A program made the translations under genes and the position numbers. The notes beneath the pieces are model-generated. The model did no database searches, was not told where the DNA came from, and was given only the letters and a program-made list of their open reading frames with translations. Below are positions 54,961 through 63,944 of a DNA stretch of 64,000 nt, piece after piece (position 1 is the first letter of the stretch; each line of letters starts with the position of its first letter). This stretch comes from Ruminococcus bovis (GTDB taxonomy: Bacteria; Bacillota; Clostridia; Oscillospirales; Acutalibacteraceae), in contig NZ_CP039381.1 in assembly GCF_005601135.1 (NCBI RefSeq), positions 1,051,941 through 1,115,940 of the forward strand, read 5' to 3'.

Positions 54961-55383
54961 TTATGGTTTTACAACTATATCAAAATATCCATCAGGATCA
55001 GTAGTTAAAGTTGGTTTCGTTGTAGTAGTAGGTAGTATTATTGTTGATGGTTTTGTTGTAGTTTCATCTTGTCCTTTACTTGGGAAAGATGAAATCATCT
55101 TAACTGAATACTTCTGTATCATTGTTGCATCAGCAACTGTTACTTTACCATCTTTATTTACATCAGCTAAAGTAAGTTCTTCAGCTGAGAAATCTTCATT
55201 GTTTACAATTTTGTGTTGAATGTAAACTGCATCTTTTACATTGATTTTGCCATCTTTGTTTACATCACCAATTCGGTAGTTGCTTGTAACTTTAGCATCA
55301 TTATTACCGGAATATGCCGATACAACGCCGATTGAAGTAATAGCCATTGACAGCAAAATAACTAAACTAATTATTTTTTTCAT
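54961..55383 (-). CDS. Secreted protein with a type I dockerin domain
   Basis: 140 residues. The signal peptide is residues 1-23 (ends VSA). The dockerin spans about 36-95 with two calcium loops, GDVNKDGKINVKDAVYIQHK (D40-D51) and ADVNKDGKVTVADATMIQKY (D74-D85). The C terminus is a Thr/Pro-rich linker ending DGYFDIVVKP, with no catalytic domain. Dockerins bind cohesins in cellulosome- or amylosome-type assemblies. A dockerin without an enzyme could be a competitor, an adaptor or a fragment. It lies 18 bp before the RiPP-like peptide gene in the same operon. Confidence 0.88.
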   Translation of the reverse strand: MKKIISLVILLSMAITSIGVVSAYSGNNDAKVTSNYRIGDVNKDGKINVKDAVYIQHKIVNNEDFSAEELTLADVNKDGKVTVADATMIQKYSVKMISSFPSKGQDETTTKPSTIILPTTTTKPTLTTDPDGYFDIVVKP

Positions 55384-55396
55384 ATCTATTCTCCAA

Positions 55397-55903
55397 TTAT
55401 TCTAATGTAAAGAAGTCAACTTCTCTTTCTACTTCACTATCACTTTGTGGTGTAGTTGGTTTAGTAGGCTTTTTGTTTGTGTTGTTTTTGTTAGTTGTTG
55501 TAGTTTCTGTTTTGCTCTTTTTGTTTGATTTTTTAGAGCTTTTAGAACTTTTTGAACTACTTGACTTGCTACTGCTTGAGTTGTTCTTGTTAACAGAACT
55601 ACTGTTATTGGATTTGGAAGTAGAGTTACTCAGGGTATCTTTATTACTGTTATTTGTGTTACTACTTACACTTGAGTTTTCCTCATCAGAATTGCTACTT
55701 GTGGAAAACTTCCGGGAATTTTCTGTAGTATCTTTGTTTTTACTTTCTTTCGTATTATTTGTTGTGGTAGTAATGACGGTTGTGTCATTTTTACCTGATG
55801 AAACGATAGCATTGTCCTTTTTAGAACAACCACTAAAAATAAATATCAAAAGTGAAAAACATAATACAACAATAAAAAACCTAGTTTTTCTTGTGTTTTT
55901 CAT
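55397..55903 (-). CDS. Low-complexity Ser/Asn/Lys-rich lipoprotein
   Basis: A 168-residue lipoprotein with signal MKNTRKTRFFIVVLCFSLLIFIF and lipobox SGC (Cys near 26). Almost all of the rest is Ser, Asn, Lys and Thr (long SSSSKSS runs, then TTTTNKNNTNK), ending in a short acidic tail EREVDFFTLE. There is no globular domain. The tail may be a recognition or anchoring tag. The start at 55903 has AAGGATAG; the frame upstream is open but unsupported. First gene of the minus-strand operon with the dockerin and RiPP-like genes. A surface tether or spacer role is inferred. Confidence 0.75.
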   Translation of the reverse strand: MKNTRKTRFFIVVLCFSLLIFIFSGCSKKDNAIVSSGKNDTTVITTTTNNTKESKNKDTTENSRKFSTSSNSDEENSSVSSNTNNSNKDTLSNSTSKSNNSSSVNKNNSSSSKSSSSKSSKSSKKSNKKSKTETTTTNKNNTNKKPTKPTTPQSDSEVEREVDFFTLE

Positions 55904-56057
55904 AGAGTCTATCCTTATAATAATATATAAATCTAATAGTAAACCTACTACGGAACTATATATTAACATATAAAGAATAACAAAACAACAACAAATAACT
56001 AGGTTTTTTGATAAAAACGATAATTTTTCTTGTTTTTATTCTTTTTTATGAACATTT

Positions 56058-56861
56058 TTAAACTTGTGATTGTAAATAAGCATTTGTAAATTCTGCCCAA
56101 CTATAATTAGCCATATATTCACCTTGATAAAGGTTAAGTGCAGCAGCCTTGCCCTCATAGAATTCATACACATCACAAAGTACCTTGGTTGTATCAATAG
56201 CAGTATGATTTCTGCTTCTTATTAATATATCTTCAACACCATAGTCTTTAAGTGTATGTCTAAGTGAAGAAATAATTGTTGGTACACTTTTTACTTTATT
56301 GTCATCTTCCCACAAAGTTATTGCAATCTCAACATTAGTAACGGAAGCACCTTTCTTATCAACTAATTGTGCAAGAAGCTCCTTAGCCTTTAACCTTTTC
56401 CAATGAATAGGCTTTTTATCAACAAAAACATCAAAGTTGCCAAAGGTTTTGATTTCCACCTTTTTCTCAGTAGGAATATCCCCAATATTAGAAAACATAA
56501 GGCTAAGTTGTTCCAGGGAATTTCTGATTTTTTCCGGTGTAATAGGTTTTAACAGATACCCAACTGCATTTACACCGAAAGCATCAATAGCTCTGTCTGA
56601 ATAAGCAGTACAGAAAAGTATCTTTGTTTTAGGTTTTAATTTTTTAATTTCTTTTGCCACATCAATGCCGTTGCCACCCCTTAACCTAATGTCAAGAAAT
56701 GCATAGTCAAGGGGTTTGTTTCCTAGAGACTTTACAAATCCTATAGCATCTTCCGATTCTTCAAAACCTTTTATAATGTCGTTTTCATCAAAAACTTTTT
56801 CTAAGCTGTCTGTCAATGCCCATAGCATTAATTCTTCATCATCTAATGCCAATATATTCAT
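56058..56861 (-). CDS. Response regulator with SARP-type output domain
   Basis: 267 residues. The receiver domain (1-125) has acidic pocket D7/D8, phospho-acceptor D57 (FLDIRL), the conserved Thr-Ala of FCTAYSD and Lys in LLKPIT. The output domain (about 135-240) is a winged helix with a transcriptional-activation fold: IKTFGNFDVFVDKKPIHWKRLKAKELLAQLVDKKG and TIISSLRHTLKDYGVEDIL, as in SARP/BTAD regulators. It overlaps the kinase gene by 23 bp. It is not a LytTR protein even though its kinase is LytS-like. Targets are unknown; the operon beginning at 55903 is a candidate. Confidence 0.88.
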   Translation of the reverse strand: MNILALDDEELMLWALTDSLEKVFDENDIIKGFEESEDAIGFVKSLGNKPLDYAFLDIRLRGGNGIDVAKEIKKLKPKTKILFCTAYSDRAIDAFGVNAVGYLLKPITPEKIRNSLEQLSLMFSNIGDIPTEKKVEIKTFGNFDVFVDKKPIHWKRLKAKELLAQLVDKKGASVTNVEIAITLWEDDNKVKSVPTIISSLRHTLKDYGVEDILIRSRNHTAIDTTKVLCDVYEFYEGKAAALNLYQGEYMANYSWAEFTNAYLQSQV

Positions 56862-57768
56862 CAATTTTCGCCTCGTCTATCTTTTTAGGAATTGTGATTG
56901 TTACAGTAGTGCCAACATTAACTTCACTTTTAATGTTAACAGTACCACCAACCATTATCTCGATTCTTTCAGTAACACTGGAAATACCAATGTGGGATTT
57001 TTTGTCATCATTTTCTAATTCCGATTTGTTATATTCAAACCCAACACCATTGTCTTTTACTTCAAGCACTACATTGTCACCATCACTAAAGGTAGAAATC
57101 TTAATTGTACCTCCACCTTTCTTGTTGCCAACACCATGCTTTACTGCATTTTCTACAATTGGTTGAAGTGTCAGTACAGGTAGGTAGAAGTTCATTTCTT
57201 TTATGTCATATTCAATATTCAGTTTTTTGCCGAACCTTAATTTTTCTAGGTCAAGATAGTATTTTACATTCTTAATTTCTTCAAAAAATATAATATAGTT
57301 TTTGCTAAGACCGGTATCTATATTACTTCTTAAGTAATTAGAAAAATTATCCATAGCCTCATCAGCTTTTTCAGGATCTTTTCTGTAAAGAATTCTAATT
57401 GTAGAAAGTGTATTGTATAGGAAATGAGGCTTTAGCTGATTTAAGATAACTTGTGTTTTAGCCTCTTTCACCATTTTCTCTTGTTCTTTTTCTTCCTTAA
57501 TCAGTATGTAAATCTTTTTGTTTAACTTAGTAACACTAATATAAAAACTTGCTAAAAACATAATAGAACAGTTGAAAAGGTCACGCCAAAAAATTTCAGT
57601 AGGAGCAAGATAAGCCTCACCAACAAGTGCAACTGTAAAAGTAAGTATAAGAAACAGTAAGGTGTCTGTAGGGTAACTGTCAAAGATTGCACCGGTAATC
57701 AGTAGTGCAGCACATAACAGTACACTAATATCGTTCCTCTGAACAATAGTATCATAAAAAAATAGCAA
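56839..57768 (-). CDS. Sensor histidine kinase, C-terminal part (probable split gene)
   Basis: 309 residues. The N-terminal piece holds about two transmembrane helices, then a coiled linker (NKKIYILIKEEKEQEKMVKEAK), the LytS-type His_kinase segment QLKPHFLYNTLSTIR with H115, and the ATPase with IVENAVKHGVG (N box), VKDNGVGF (G1) and the GISSVTERI region. Its first codon lies in a T7 run shared with the end of the upstream frame. Joining the two frames there gives a continuous LytS-like sensor of about 420 residues, so this is probably the 3' part of one gene. Confidence 0.88.
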   Translation of the reverse strand: MLFFYDTIVQRNDISVLLCAALLITGAIFDSYPTDTLLFLILTFTVALVGEAYLAPTEIFWRDLFNCSIMFLASFYISVTKLNKKIYILIKEEKEQEKMVKEAKTQVILNQLKPHFLYNTLSTIRILYRKDPEKADEAMDNFSNYLRSNIDTGLSKNYIIFFEEIKNVKYYLDLEKLRFGKKLNIEYDIKEMNFYLPVLTLQPIVENAVKHGVGNKKGGGTIKISTFSDGDNVVLEVKDNGVGFEYNKSELENDDKKSHIGISSVTERIEIMVGGTVNIKSEVNVGTTVTITIPKKIDEAKIDEYIGIR

Positions 57769-58096
57769 GTCCTACAAATGTAACTGAAAATGTGGTAGTT
57801 AGTATTTTGGAGTATGTAAGAAGATTTTTGCCGTTTTTTAATGCTCTTTTGGTACAGAAATCAACAGCTAAAAGTATACATATGCCAATAAGGAAAGGTA
57901 CTATATTTATTAAGGTATAGTTTAGTAACATACTTCTCACTATCATTATATAAATAAGAAGCAATGCACCACCTTTGGTATAGTACTTTAAGGATTGTAA
58001 ATTACCGGATGCTAAAATATTATCAAAACGATTTATATTTTCATCTTTATATTTTCTTAAAAAAATGGAATTTATTTTATTTGCAATATTGTTCAT
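57752..58096 (-). CDS. Membrane segment, probable N-terminal part of the split kinase
   Basis: 114 residues with about three transmembrane helices (near 43-62, 64-82 and 94-114). The frame ends GLAIFL-stop in the T7 run at 57756-57762. Removing one T would read GLAIF then YDTIVQRNDISVLL, passing straight into the kinase frame without a stop. This is a homopolymer frameshift: a true mutation, a phase-variable switch, slippage or a sequencing error. The promoter at 58144-58172 serves the whole unit. Confidence 0.75.
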   Translation of the reverse strand: MNNIANKINSIFLRKYKDENINRFDNILASGNLQSLKYYTKGGALLLIYIMIVRSMLLNYTLINIVPFLIGICILLAVDFCTKRALKNGKNLLTYSKILTTTFSVTFVGLAIFL

Positions 58097-58143
58097 AAAT
58101 TATATTCTTTCTATAATAAAATTTTATTAAATCTAACTATAGT

Positions 58144-58172
58144 ATTATACAATATTTTTTTAAAAAAAACAA
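58144..58172 (-). promoter_or_regulatory. Promoter of the two-component operon
   Basis: Minus strand: TTGTTT (58167-58172), 17 bp, TATAAT (58144-58149). Confidence 0.65.
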
Positions 58173-58271
58173 CTTCTTGATTAAAACAATAGGATTTGTT
58201 GGTGTTTTGTTGTACTAAGTATGTTAAAATCTCTCTGTTAAAATTATTCTGTAAATTGGAGTGGAATATTT

Positions 58272-61208
58272 ATGAAGTTGAAAAAAGTTTTATCTTTAGC
58301 ACTTTGTGGTGTAATGCTAAGCACAACTGCAGTAAGTATTATACCAACAATTTCAGCTGAGGAAAGTAGTCTAGAGAGCTATGCTACTTCAAATGATACA
58401 TATGGCTCAAAAATTGAAAATGGTGGTTTTGAAAAACCTGTAATAACGGTAGGATGGGGTGCACAGAAACCTCAAAGTGAAGTTCCTTATTGGTCAACAA
58501 CGGCTACAGATAATAAAATTGAGATGTTTAAGGAAAATACTGCTATGATAAAAGGTGTCAAGGTTACACCTCCTGAAGGTAGTCAAGCAGCTGAACTAAA
58601 TGCTGAACAAACAGGTACTCTTTATCAGTATGTTAAAACCAGTGGTGGCAGTCAATATAAATGGAATCTTTATCATCGTGGTCGTACCGGCGATGATACA
58701 ATGGCACTTGTTATCGGTCCAAAGCAAAAGTATAATCCTAAGAAAACTTCTGCTAATAGCAAAGACCAATTTATGAAAATTGTTGATTGGGCTAAGAATA
58801 ACATTGCTGAACCAAGAAACAGTAATGCCGAAATAAAAACAAACGATATTCCAACTAAGCTTACTGTGTATTCAAAACCTTTTGATAATAACGGTGACTT
58901 TGAAAATTCAACAGACAATAATTTCAGCTTTGAACAAAGTTATATATATTCCGAACGATGGGATGTTTGGATTATGAAAAGTGATAACAAAGAATGGCAT
59001 CACTATGGTGATGAAACTGATTTACCTGAAGGAGAAAGTCAGTATAACATATATAATGTACCGGAAGAATCAAATGAGTCTATTTTTGGCTTTGTAGCAT
59101 ATGCCACATCAAACGGTAACCTAACTTGTGGTAACTTCCTAGACGGTATTGAGTTTGAACTTTACCACCCTGCAAAGACTCAGTCAAATACCGGTGGTAG
59201 TGGTAGTGTAGAATATACTTTTGACGGAACTACAACAAAGACCGATTTTAGGGCAGAACAGTCTGTTGATACAATGGTAGATGATGAGTCCACAGTTAAG
59301 GTAACTGCTATTCCTGACTTTGCAAAGGACTCTAGTGGTACTTATAAGAAAGACAAAGACGGTAATTATATCCAAAATAATTTCCTTGGTGCATATGTTA
59401 CTTATAACGGTGAAAGCCATTATATAGATAAAGATGATAGCCGTTGGACAAAGGTAACAAAGCATAATGATGAACTAAACCAAGATTATGATACCTATGA
59501 ATACACAGTTAGTGGTGTTTCCGGTAGAGTAATTGTTGACCTATATTATTCTGAAATCTATACAGTAACTTTCCTTGAAAATGGTGGTAAAAAGTATGAT
59601 GCTACCACAAGAGGTACAAGAGAAGGTGTAGAAGTATCAGAAGACAGTAATAATGTTGTAAGATTTAATAGTGTTACATCAGGTAAATATGTTTCAGAAA
59701 CTTGTCAGTGGTGGAATCCTGAAGATACAAACGGTAGATTTTATGGTTGGGAACTTCTTGATTATAAGGACGCTAACGGTAATCCTGTAATCTTTGACAG
59801 AGATACAACTATTACATATACATATTCAGGTGGTAGTACAGATGGCCTATGCTTTACTATTAAAGATACTAAGGGTCATGAAGTAACTACTATGAAAGCA
59901 GTTGACGGTATAACATTCCTAGCAAGATGGCAACCTCATGTTAAGATTGTTCCTCAAATTGAAAATAGTGACGGTACATATACTGACTCAAATGTAGGTG
60001 GTACAGTTTCTATTGAAAAAACCGATGAAGTGTATGATTATTCTGAAAACACAGACGGTAGCTTTGAATATTATTCTTATATGAACAGAGACTTCAATGT
60101 TACTGCTACTGCTAAATCCGGTTATGTGTTCTTAGGTTGGTATGACGAAAATGATAAGTTGATTACACTTAGCGAAAATCATAAAACTCAAGTTACTAAC
60201 ATTGGTAAAACAGAATTTGCAAGATTTAAGTACAATAGCTATAATGTTCGTTTCCACATAAATGATGAAGATACAGTTTCTACTGCATCAGATACTTCAG
60301 CTGATGTAATAAGTGACCGTATCTATAGCCCATCATATGTTGAGGGTGACAGAAACCTAAACAGTGATAACACTATCAGTTATTTTTATGATATTCCAAA
60401 AACAACAAAGAATGGACAACAGACATATAAAGTGTTTAAGGGTTGGTACTTAAACAAAGATAATGATGATGACTCTAAGCCAATAGTATGGGATAAAACA
60501 AAGTTTGATATTGATACAGACGTTTATGCCCATTGGATTGACAGAGGTACAGTTGCAAAGGATAGTTCAGATACAAAGCAAACAGGTTCATCTTCATATA
60601 TTGGTTTTGACTTGTTTGGTGTTCAGCTAAGAAGTGCCGAAAAAGACCCTAACTATCCGGATGGTACAGGCTCTACACCTGCTTATGCAACACAAGGCTT
60701 AAGATTTGTAACTTCATTAAGTGAAGATTTGTTAAATCAAATAAATTCACTGGATAGCAAAACAAAGCCAAGTTACGGTTATGTACTTGCTAAAACATCT
60801 ACTGCAAATACATATGCTAAGGGTAGCAGTGATTACGAATTACAGTATAACGGTAAGAATGTAAACGGTGTTGATACTACAACTACTTATAAGTACATTA
60901 AGAATGTTGACTGTACAAGTAAAAAGACTAACTCAGCAAGTGCAATCACTTTAGATCATTTCAATGCAAGTAAGTATAGAATTTACTCACTTGTAGTAAC
61001 ATATGACAACTTAAGTCCTGAACTAATTGCTAATGCAATTAAGCAACCGGTTGTTGCTCGTTCATACATTCGTTATACTGATGCAAATGGTCTCCTTAGA
61101 ACTTATTACAATGACTATAGTGGTACTTCAACATACAAAGGTTGTAGCACAAGCTATAGCAAAGTAAAAGACTTTATCCAAGATAACTACCAAAATATAG
61201 ATAAATAA
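58272..61208 (+). CDS. Large secreted protein with InlB-B/Listeria-Bacteroides-type repeats
   Basis: 978 residues with signal peptide 1-29 (ends ISA) and no visible anchor (no LPXTG, no dockerin). The N-terminal part (about 45-300) reads like a beta-sandwich carbohydrate-binding-type domain (IENGGFEKP...PYWSTTATDNKIEMF, SQAAELNAEQTGTLYQYV). The middle holds degenerate repeats with YxVTFxxNGG and FxGWYxxxxK patterns (for example FLGWYDENDKLITLS and KVFKGWYLNKDND). The C terminus (about 780-978) is a further beta domain, GLRFVTSLSEDL...SYGYVLAKTST. Similar proteins act as adhesins or polymer binders. A GGAGTGG site precedes the ATG. Function not assigned. Confidence 0.82.
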   Translation: MKLKKVLSLALCGVMLSTTAVSIIPTISAEESSLESYATSNDTYGSKIENGGFEKPVITVGWGAQKPQSEVPYWSTTATDNKIEMFKENTAMIKGVKVTPPEGSQAAELNAEQTGTLYQYVKTSGGSQYKWNLYHRGRTGDDTMALVIGPKQKYNPKKTSANSKDQFMKIVDWAKNNIAEPRNSNAEIKTNDIPTKLTVYSKPFDNNGDFENSTDNNFSFEQSYIYSERWDVWIMKSDNKEWHHYGDETDLPEGESQYNIYNVPEESNESIFGFVAYATSNGNLTCGNFLDGIEFELYHPAKTQSNTGGSGSVEYTFDGTTTKTDFRAEQSVDTMVDDESTVKVTAIPDFAKDSSGTYKKDKDGNYIQNNFLGAYVTYNGESHYIDKDDSRWTKVTKHNDELNQDYDTYEYTVSGVSGRVIVDLYYSEIYTVTFLENGGKKYDATTRGTREGVEVSEDSNNVVRFNSVTSGKYVSETCQWWNPEDTNGRFYGWELLDYKDANGNPVIFDRDTTITYTYSGGSTDGLCFTIKDTKGHEVTTMKAVDGITFLARWQPHVKIVPQIENSDGTYTDSNVGGTVSIEKTDEVYDYSENTDGSFEYYSYMNRDFNVTATAKSGYVFLGWYDENDKLITLSENHKTQVTNIGKTEFARFKYNSYNVRFHINDEDTVSTASDTSADVISDRIYSPSYVEGDRNLNSDNTISYFYDIPKTTKNGQQTYKVFKGWYLNKDNDDDSKPIVWDKTKFDIDTDVYAHWIDRGTVAKDSSDTKQTGSSSYIGFDLFGVQLRSAEKDPNYPDGTGSTPAYATQGLRFVTSLSEDLLNQINSLDSKTKPSYGYVLAKTSTANTYAKGSSDYELQYNGKNVNGVDTTTTYKYIKNVDCTSKKTNSASAITLDHFNASKYRIYSLVVTYDNLSPELIANAIKQPVVARSYIRYTDANGLLRTYYNDYSGTSTYKGCSTSYSKVKDFIQDNYQNIDK

Positions 61209-61222
61209 AAACCACTCAAATG

Positions 61223-61262
61223 AAAGAAAGCTAACCCTCCCCGGTTAGTTTTCTTTCTTTTG
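61223..61262 (+). terminator. Terminator after the large secreted protein
   Basis: GAAAGCTAACC and GGTTAGTTTTC pair (one G-U) around CTCCCC, then a T-rich tail. The core GCTAACC/GGTTAG recurs in terminators at 10128, 11552 and 63912. Confidence 0.8.
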
Positions 61263-61329
61263 TAAAGGTTATTGAATAACAAATGTGGGTATGATAAAAT
61301 ATTAAAAGATGTATTAAGGAAGTGAGAAA

Positions 61330-63906
61330 ATGAAGAAAATTGTTGTGGGAATTTTAGCTCATGTTGACTCAGGAAAAACAACACTTTCTGAGACTTTGTT
61401 ATATCAATCCGGCAACATAAGCAAAATCGGTAGAGTTGACAACAGAGATTCTTTTTTGGATACATTTTCTCTTGAAAGAGCAAGAGGTATTACAATCTTT
61501 TCTAAACAAGCAGTACTGAATTATAAGGATACACAGTTCACCTTAATTGATACTCCCGGTCATGTGGATTTTTCTGCTGAAACGGAAAGAACTTTACAAG
61601 TTCTTGACTATGCAATTCTTGTAGTAAGTGGTACTGAGGGTGTGCAAAGTCATACCAAAACATTGTGGAAACTTCTTGCAAAATATAATGTGCCTTGCTT
61701 TATTTTTGTTAACAAAATGGACCTTGATGGTGCTAATAAAGGTATAGCAATGGCTAAGTTAAAGTCAAAGCTAAGTGATAATTGTGTTGACTTTGATACT
61801 GTAGATACTGATGAATTTTATGAAAATATTGCCCTATGTGATGAAGATTTATTGGTTAAATATGAAGAGGGTGTTTTACAGAAACCCGATATAGTAAAAG
61901 CAATTAAGGATAGAAAGATTTTCCCTTGTATGTTTGGAGCAGCACTTAAATTAAAGGGTACTGAAGAATTCCTTGATTGTATTTATAATTATTCTGAGAT
62001 GAATAGTTATGGTGATGAATTTGCCGGTAAAGTGTATAAAATTGCTGAGGATAAAGGTCAAAGGCTAACTTATCTAAAGGTAACAGGTGGCACATTAAAG
62101 GTAAAAGAAATCTTGCAAAGTCCTAAGAATAAAGAGCAAGAAAAGGTACAGCAGATTAGGATTTATTCCGGTGAAAAGTTTACTGCTATTCAAGAGGCTA
62201 CTGCCGGTACAATTTGTGCAATAACCGGTATTACCTTTACTTCTTCCGGTGACGGTTTAGGTGTTGAAAATAATTCAAGTCTGCCGGTATTAGAGCCGGT
62301 ACTTACATACAAAATCAATTTGCCGAGTGAAGTTGATGCCCATACTGCATTGCAAAAAATGAAAATACTTGAAAATGAAGACCCTCAGCTAAAAGTAGAA
62401 TGGAATAGTAGACTGGGAGAAATTCAAGTAAAGTTAATGGGTGATATTCAGCTTGAAGTGTTACAGTCTATTATTTCAGATAGATTTGGCTTTGATGTAA
62501 CATTTGGTCAAGGAAATATTATCTATAAAGAAACAATAGAAAATACAGTTGAGGGTGTAGGTCACTTTGAACCATTACGCCATTATGCAGAAGTACATTT
62601 ACTTTTAGAGCCAACTAAAAGGGACAGTGGCTTAACCTTTGCAACAGATTGTAAAGAAGATTTGCTTGATAAAAACTGGCAAAGGCTTATCCTTACCCAT
62701 TTGTATGAGAAAACTCATATAGGTGTGCTTACAGGTTCACCTATAACAGATATGAAAATCACTTTAGTTTCCGGTAAAGCTCACCCAAAACATACTGAGG
62801 GTGGTGACTTTAGACAAGCCACATATAGAGCAGTTAGACAAGGTCTTAGGGAAGCAAAAAGTATTTTGCTAGAACCGGTTTATGAATTTACATTAGAAGT
62901 GCCAACAGAAAATGTAGGCAAGGCTATGGCTGATATTCAGTATATGAGTGGTTCATTTAACCCACCTGAACTTGACGGTGATTTTTCAATAATTACAGGT
63001 ACTGCACCTGTATCTACAATGCACGATTATACTAAGGATGTTATCCAATATACCCATGGTAAAGGCAAGTTGGTGTGTAACTTAAAGGGTTATGAACCTT
63101 GCCACAACAGTGAAGAAGTTATTGAAAGTATCGGTTATGATTGTGACAGTGATGTTGACAACACTTGTGACTCAGTATTTTGTTCTAAGGGTGCCGGTTA
63201 TAATGTTAAGTGGGATAAGGTTAAGTCCCAAATGCACCTAACAAGTGTATTATCTCAGCCTAAAGTGACAGAAACTATTGCTGAAAAGAAAAGGTCATTT
63301 ACTAACTATAAAGGTAAAGAAGATTTGTTTGCACTTGATAATGAGTTAATGCAAATTTTTGAGCAAACTTACGGACCTATTAAAAAGAAGAAAACAAATG
63401 TAGAGAAAAGACATTTTGACTTTACAAAGAAAGACCCTAAGTATAAACCATCAAAAGCTCCTAACTATGACGGTAAAGAATACTTGTTAGTTGATGGATA
63501 TAATGTAATCTTTGCATGGAATGATTTAAAGGAACTTGCAAAAACCACCATTGATGGTGCAAGAGAAAAATTGCTGAATATTCTCTGTAACTATCAAGGG
63601 TACAAAAAATGTGAAGTAATAGTAGTTTTTGATGCCTACAAGGTTAAGGGTGGTGTAGGTGAAGTTGATAAGCTGAATAATATTAACATTGTCTATACCA
63701 AAGAGGCAGAAACTGCCGACTCCTATATTGAAAAAGTAACTAAAAAATTAGCCAAGAATAATAGGGTAAAAGTTGTTACTTCTGATGGATTAGAGCAACT
63801 TATTATTATGGGTAACGGTTGCCTTAGAGTGTCATCACAAGAATTTTATCAAGAAGTAAAAGAGGCTGAAAACAATATAAGAGAAATAATTTCAAAAACT
63901 TTTTAA
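61330..63906 (+). CDS. TetM-like ribosomal GTPase fused to a YacP/Rae1-type NYN nuclease domain
   Basis: 858 residues. The EF-G/TetM-like part (1-650) has G1 AHVDSGKTT (10-18), RARGITI (G2), DTPGHVDF (G3) and NKMD (G4), plus domains II-V with the late segment MADIQYMSGSFNPPELDGDFSIITGTAPVS. A basic linker follows. The C terminus (about 713-858) is a NYN/YacP domain: KEYLLVDGYNVIFAW (D722), VIVVFDAYKV (about D768), ETADSYIEK (about D797) and VTSDGLEQL (about D819) form the acidic nuclease site. Rae1/YacP cuts mRNA at the ribosomal A site. The fusion could clear the A site and cut the mRNA there. Tetracycline resistance should not be assumed. Confidence 0.9.
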   Translation: MKKIVVGILAHVDSGKTTLSETLLYQSGNISKIGRVDNRDSFLDTFSLERARGITIFSKQAVLNYKDTQFTLIDTPGHVDFSAETERTLQVLDYAILVVSGTEGVQSHTKTLWKLLAKYNVPCFIFVNKMDLDGANKGIAMAKLKSKLSDNCVDFDTVDTDEFYENIALCDEDLLVKYEEGVLQKPDIVKAIKDRKIFPCMFGAALKLKGTEEFLDCIYNYSEMNSYGDEFAGKVYKIAEDKGQRLTYLKVTGGTLKVKEILQSPKNKEQEKVQQIRIYSGEKFTAIQEATAGTICAITGITFTSSGDGLGVENNSSLPVLEPVLTYKINLPSEVDAHTALQKMKILENEDPQLKVEWNSRLGEIQVKLMGDIQLEVLQSIISDRFGFDVTFGQGNIIYKETIENTVEGVGHFEPLRHYAEVHLLLEPTKRDSGLTFATDCKEDLLDKNWQRLILTHLYEKTHIGVLTGSPITDMKITLVSGKAHPKHTEGGDFRQATYRAVRQGLREAKSILLEPVYEFTLEVPTENVGKAMADIQYMSGSFNPPELDGDFSIITGTAPVSTMHDYTKDVIQYTHGKGKLVCNLKGYEPCHNSEEVIESIGYDCDSDVDNTCDSVFCSKGAGYNVKWDKVKSQMHLTSVLSQPKVTETIAEKKRSFTNYKGKEDLFALDNELMQIFEQTYGPIKKKKTNVEKRHFDFTKKDPKYKPSKAPNYDGKEYLLVDGYNVIFAWNDLKELAKTTIDGAREKLLNILCNYQGYKKCEVIVVFDAYKVKGGVGEVDKLNNINIVYTKEAETADSYIEKVTKKLAKNNRVKVVTSDGLEQLIIMGNGCLRVSSQEFYQEVKEAENNIREIISKTF

Positions 63907-63911
63907 TACTG

Positions 63912-63944
63912 AAAAAAGCTAACCGTTATGGTTAGCTTTTTTTA
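63912..63944 (+). terminator. Terminator after the GTPase-nuclease gene
   Basis: AAAAAAGCTAACC and GGTTAGCTTTTTT around GTTAT, followed by T. The rest of the window (63945-64000) shows nothing further. Confidence 0.9.

Noticed and set aside
55473-55973. A 166-codon Leu/Val-rich frame on the plus strand
   Set aside because: It is the antisense of the Ser/Asn/Lys-rich lipoprotein gene; the hydrophobic composition is just the complement of AGC/AAC/AAA-type codons, and it has no ribosome site.
56058-56861. The response regulator as the activator of the TTTTCACA/TTTCA boxes
   Set aside because: Its output domain is SARP-type, not LytTR, and no such boxes were found in front of its own operon; no link can be claimed.
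58272-61208. LPXTG-anchored adhesin
   Set aside because: No LPXTG, hydrophobic C-terminal helix or dockerin is present; only secretion is supported.
61330-63906. Calling the GTPase a tetracycline resistance gene (tetM/tetO)
   Set aside because: The GTPase is only TetM-like and carries a C-terminal nuclease domain absent from the resistance proteins; resistance cannot be inferred.
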